Source: an uncultured Clostridia bacterium (GTDB lineage Bacteria; Bacillota; Clostridia; Oscillospirales; Oscillospiraceae). From it: a DNA stretch of 7,376 bases. The stretch's first letter is position 1; every line of letters starts with the position of its first letter. Below, piece by piece: positions 5,272 to 7,376 of this stretch. The position numbers and the translations under genes were made by a program. Below the pieces are notes generated by a model. The model was not told where the DNA came from, did not search any database, and saw only the letters and a list, made by a program, of their open reading frames with translations. The DNA lies in the NCBI GenBank assembly GCA_946060825.1, contig CAMGPO010000053.1, positions 1 to 7,376 on the forward strand, written 5' to 3'.

Positions 5272-5745
5272 TCAGTTGCCGTCGGAGCACTTCTCCGCGT
5301 CGATGGCCAGCACCACCAGCAGGGCGAGCAGGGCGTTCTGCGGGTTTTCCACATCGATCACATAGGTGTCGGTCAGGCGGAAGATCTGCTTGGACACCGT
5401 CGCCACCGCTCTACCGTTCTGCCCCACGATCTGATAATCCCAGGCGAAGAAATCGCCCTGAATGGCCCAGCCGTTGCACTCCACCGTGAACCGGGGGCGG
5501 AACAGGGTGAATTCCTTGCGGATGCAGCCCACATACTGGTCGCCGATGTAGAGCTCGAACTTCGGCAGCAGAGTCAGAACCCGCTCCTGCAGGGTGGCAA
5601 TGTGCCGGCCGGAGGCGTCAAGCACATGGAGCCGGTGGCCCCAGCTCAGCTTTCCCTGCACCGTGTAGGCCACGGCGCCGTTCTCATGATAGATGTCATA
5701 GCTGTCCAGCCAGGAGAACAGCCGCTGTTTGAACAGAAGTCTCAT
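5272..5745 (-). CDS. LURP-one-related (LOR/YxjI-like, Tubby-like fold) family protein
   Basis: A 157-aa protein matching the LURP-one-related family by pattern. It opens MRLLFKQRLFSWLDSYDIYHENG, followed by repeated strand pairs such as YTVQGKLSWGHRLHVLDASGRHIATLQE, the middle segment LPKFELYIGDQYVGCIRKEFTLFRPRFTV, and a hydrophobic C-terminal helix (NALLALLVVLAIDAEKC, about 137-153). The family folds as a Tubby-like beta barrel around that helix. Its bacterial role is unknown; lipid or membrane contact has been suggested for the fold. The start ATG 5745 has AAAGGA (5760-5755) 9 nt upstream. It is the first gene of the operon with the exonuclease and dehydrogenase, driven from 5779-5807. Confidence 0.85.
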   Translation of the reverse strand: MRLLFKQRLFSWLDSYDIYHENGAVAYTVQGKLSWGHRLHVLDASGRHIATLQERVLTLLPKFELYIGDQYVGCIRKEFTLFRPRFTVECNGWAIQGDFFAWDYQIVGQNGRAVATVSKQIFRLTDTYVIDVENPQNALLALLVVLAIDAEKCSDGN

Positions 5746-5778
5746 CGCAGAGATTCCTTTCCATACATTGTTAATTTC

Positions 5779-5807
5779 ATTATACGCGACGGCCTGTCGA
5801 ATTGCAA
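5779..5807 (-). promoter_or_regulatory. Promoter of the LOR-exonuclease-dehydrogenase operon
   Basis: On the minus strand TTGCAA (5807-5802), a 17-nt spacer and a perfect TATAAT (5784-5779) form a good sigma-A promoter. The start would fall near 5772, giving a leader of about 27 nt that contains the AAAGGA ribosome site. It lies directly after the terminator of the preceding operon (5826-5856), so the two units look transcriptionally separate. Confidence 0.75.
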
Positions 5808-5825
5808 GGTTTCTCTTCCCGCGTG

Positions 5826-5856
5826 AAAACAGCGGGGCCGCTGGGCGGCCCCGCTG
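5826..5856 (-). terminator. Rho-independent terminator of the DUF1700-DUF4097 operon
   Basis: A perfect 12-bp GC-rich stem (5845-5856 pairing with 5830-5841) closes a 3-nt loop, and on the minus strand it is followed by TTTT (5829-5826). It starts 6 nt after the DUF4097 stop. The U-run is short, but the stem is very stable. Confidence 0.85.
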
Positions 5857-5862
5857 CTGCTG

Positions 5863-7053
5863 TCAATCCTTTTCCGTTGTCAGTGGCCGGATCTTCAGGA
5901 ATCCGCTGGTGGTGGAGACGCTGTATTCCGCGCTGCCGTCTCCGCTGTAGAGTTCCGTTCCCTTCATAGTGAGGGGCAGATCGGATTTCAGTTCGCCCGA
6001 GGTCGTGCTGAAGTCCAGCGTGAAGCCGCTGCCCGCCGGGATGGTCAGCTCCACCGATCCGGAGGTCGTGTCAATGTCGAGCTCCTTCGGCGCGATCTCC
6101 GAGCGGATGAGAATATCGGCGGAGGTCGTGCCGACGTCGATCTCCGGGGCCACGTCCCGGATGTCCAGCGATACGGTTCCCGAGGTCGTGTCCGCGTCAA
6201 TGTCCCGGTAGCTGCCGGTCAGAGAAATCGTACCGGAGATGGCGTCGGCATCCACGGAATCCGCCGCGCCTTCGGCATGGAAGTCACCGGAGGTAGAGGA
6301 AAACTTCACCTCTCCGAAAGAGCCATACAGATTCACGGTACCGGAGGTGGTGGAAAGCCCGGCCTTTTTTACATCGGTATCGGTCTCGATCCGGATGCGT
6401 CCCGAGGTGGTGCCGGCGCAGATCTCTCCGGCCAGACTGCCGCTCAGCTCGATGCCGCCGGAGACCGCATTGAGATCCGCGTTCTGCACCGTCATATTCT
6501 CCGCCTGCAGGCCGCCGCTGGCGCTGTCCAGCTTCAGTTCGTCCACGGTGATGCCGCTGAGCGTCCAGGCGGCGGAGACGCCGTCCATGCGCAGCTCCTC
6601 CATCCCCTCCGCGAGACTCCGCGGAATGGTCACGGTCAGATCTTTGACCGGGACGTTCTCCAGTACCTTGCCCGGCTCGGTATAGCGGACATAGAGCGTC
6701 TTATCTTTGACGCCCCAGCGCAGGGCGTAGTCCGCTGTGATCTCCCGGTCGCTGCGCTCCTGCAGCAGGATCTTGTTCCCGTCCCCGATCACGATCTCCA
6801 CCTGGCCGGCTGTCCAGCCCAGATCCAGAGAACGGACGGTATCGGTGACGTGATAAGCGCCGTCCGCCTGCGTGTTTTCATTCCACTGGATTCCGGACGG
6901 AGCGCCGCTGGTAACGGTGCCTGGGCCGATGGTGATCCCGATCCCCTGCTCCAGTCGTGCGCCGAGGCCGTAGGCGACCGCGCCGAGTACCAAACCGGCG
7001 CAGATCAGCGCCGCGGCAGCGATCAGAGCGATTTTTATTGTTTTTTTCATCAT
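5863..7053 (-). CDS. DUF4097-family beta-strand repeat protein, membrane-anchored
   Basis: A 396-aa envelope protein of the DUF4097 ('putative adhesin') family; its molecular role is not established. A basic start (MMKKTIK) precedes a hydrophobic helix (about 8-30), either a signal anchor or an uncleaved signal; no lipobox Cys is visible. Residues about 70-160 are a strand-rich head (VRSLDLGWTAGQVEIVIGDGN). From about 175 to 385 lies a ladder of eleven (T/S)TSG-like turns about 18-21 residues apart, as expected for a right-handed beta-helix or stacked beta solenoid outside the membrane. Start: ATG 7053 overlaps the TGA of the upstream gene (ATGA), which implies coupling. AAGGAGG (7064-7058) is 4 nt from it and 7 nt from the tandem ATG at 7050, so 7050 may be used. 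It ends at a strong terminator. Confidence 0.87.
   Translation of the reverse strand: MMKKTIKIALIAAAALICAGLVLGAVAYGLGARLEQGIGITIGPGTVTSGAPSGIQWNENTQADGAYHVTDTVRSLDLGWTAGQVEIVIGDGNKILLQERSDREITADYALRWGVKDKTLYVRYTEPGKVLENVPVKDLTVTIPRSLAEGMEELRMDGVSAAWTLSGITVDELKLDSASGGLQAENMTVQNADLNAVSGGIELSGSLAGEICAGTTSGRIRIETDTDVKKAGLSTTSGTVNLYGSFGEVKFSSTSGDFHAEGAADSVDADAISGTISLTGSYRDIDADTTSGTVSLDIRDVAPEIDVGTTSADILIRSEIAPKELDIDTTSGSVELTIPAGSGFTLDFSTTSGELKSDLPLTMKGTELYSGDGSAEYSVSTTSGFLKIRPLTTEKD
5888..6520 (-). repeat. Coding tandem repeat: TTSG ladder of the DUF4097 protein
   Basis: Eleven SG-type turns occur at residues 177-180 (SASG), 196-199 (AVSG), 215-218, 235-238, 253-256 (STSG), 271-274 (AISG), 289-292, 309-312 (TTSA), 329-332, 350-353 and 381-384 of the protein. 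Steps between them are 18-21 residues until a final step of 31. At DNA level the plus-strand 9-mer GAGGTCGTG recurs at 5999, 6062, 6122 and 6182, three of these exactly 60 bp apart, while other copies have diverged (GAGGTGGTG, GAGGTAGAG). The DNA between copies differs, so this is a protein-level repeat. Confidence 0.75.
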
Positions 7054-7376
7054 GCCGCCTCCTTACGAATGAACAGGGATTTGATCCCGCGGATGATGGC
7101 CCGTGTCAGCCGGAAGAGCCCCTTGGCCGCGGCCCATGCGCCGAAGAAACAGAGGATCCCCAAACCGAGGGCTATCAATCCGCCGGCGAAGGCCAGCAAG
7201 GCCATCGGGAATCCAAGTCCGGCTGCAAAGAACGCGCCGAACACCAGCGCAGCGCCGCCGACCACGATGCCGAGGACCACGGCAAACAGGCCGACCACCA
7301 ACGCGTCGATCACCACATAGACCGACAGGGCGACAATCAGAACGGCCAGCAGAATGGGCAGCCAGATCGGGGAACC
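7050..7376 (-). CDS. DUF1700 (HAAS-type) membrane protein, C-terminal part only; N-terminus off the right edge
   Basis: The frame is open to the window edge, giving the last 108 residues. They are almost entirely hydrophobic, beginning GSPIWLPILLAVLIVALSVY. Several helices follow with Gly/Ala-rich turns (GIVVGGAALVFGAFFAAGLG, LLAFAGGLIALGLGILCFFG), then an amphipathic basic tail (KGLFRLTRAIIRGIKSLFIRKEAA). This is the look of the C-terminal membrane region of DUF1700 proteins, whose missing N-terminal part is a charged helical HAAS domain. The call leans on context: DUF1700 genes commonly precede DUF4097 genes, and here the TGA (7052-7050) overlaps the next ATG. An internal GTG at 7316 is open as a start but has nothing to favour it over continuation beyond the edge. 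A different polytopic membrane protein is possible. Confidence 0.7.
   Translation of the reverse strand, partial: GSPIWLPILLAVLIVALSVYVVIDALVVGLFAVVLGIVVGGAALVFGAFFAAGLGFPMALLAFAGGLIALGLGILCFFGAWAAAKGLFRLTRAIIRGIKSLFIRKEAA

Noticed and set aside
3757..5826. A 689-codon open frame on the plus strand
   Set aside because: It lies entirely antisense to three well-supported genes with catalytic motifs, ribosome sites and tight operon spacing. Its translation is low-complexity His/Gln/Gly/Val-rich text typical of the complement of GC-rich genes, and no ribosome site supports its start.
5999..6190. 60-bp periodic GAGGTCGTG considered as a CRISPR array or satellite DNA
   Set aside because: The repeat core is only 9 bp, the flanks keep coding frame, and each copy encodes a TTSG turn. 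It is a protein repeat.
6277..7320. Plus-strand open frames opposite the DUF4097 and DUF1700 genes
   Set aside because: They mirror the repeats of the minus-strand gene and have no ribosome site. The minus-strand pair has ATGA coupling, an AAGGAGG site and a terminator.
1..7376. tRNA, rRNA, insertion sequences, attachment sites and toxin-antitoxin or defence genes
   Set aside because: I looked on both strands and saw no transposase or recombinase motifs, terminal inverted repeats, target duplications, cloverleaf structures or recognisable defence domains. A DEDDh exonuclease alone is not evidence for a defence system.

Overview
The window looks like chromosomal DNA of a GC-rich, Gram-positive-type bacterium, most likely a gut Clostridia (Bacillota; Oscillospiraceae or Lachnospiraceae-like). 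This is an inference from strong AGGAGG-type ribosome sites, sigma-A-type TTGACA/TATAAT promoters, a short Lys-rich lipoprotein signal peptide, and the DUF1700-DUF4097 and LURP-one-related genes common in that group. I see no plasmid, phage, insertion sequence, CRISPR, tRNA or rRNA.

Layout, left to right. Positions 1-950 (minus) hold the N-terminal 316 residues of a peptide-type ABC transporter substrate-binding lipoprotein, cut by the left edge. Positions 951-1231 form a markedly AT-rich control region with a strong minus-strand promoter, a perfect inverted repeat inside the promoter, a larger palindrome upstream and a roughly 145-nt leader. Positions 1232-2032 (minus) encode a cytoplasmic alkaline-phosphatase-superfamily enzyme. 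It diverges from a small unrecognised three-helix membrane protein (2192-2674, plus). That gene meets, stop codon to stop codon, a single-pass membrane protein with a probable bacterial PH-like domain (2675-3151, minus), which uses a TTG start. A GNAT acetyltransferase (3237-3734, plus) is transcribed divergently and ends in a hairpin terminator.

Positions 3772-5745 (minus) form a tight operon read LURP-one-related protein, DEDDh 3'-5' exonuclease, short-chain dehydrogenase, from a good promoter at 5779-5807. Each downstream gene has its ribosome site fused to the previous stop codon. Positions 5863-7376 (minus) form a second operon in which a DUF1700-type membrane protein (cut by the right edge) overlaps by an ATGA junction a DUF4097 beta-repeat protein, followed by a 12-bp-stem terminator. 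The DUF1700/DUF4097 pair is a recurring envelope module, usually driven by a PadR-type regulator that would lie beyond the right edge.

The genes are mostly ordinary housekeeping or accessory functions and I found no clear new defence or mobile system. The most unusual material is regulatory and architectural: the palindromic control region of the binding-protein gene, the palindrome holding two abutting opposite stop codons at 2664-2684, and the TTSG ladder of the DUF4097 protein. Long plus-strand open frames opposite the minus-strand genes are treated as antisense artefacts of GC-rich coding sequence.
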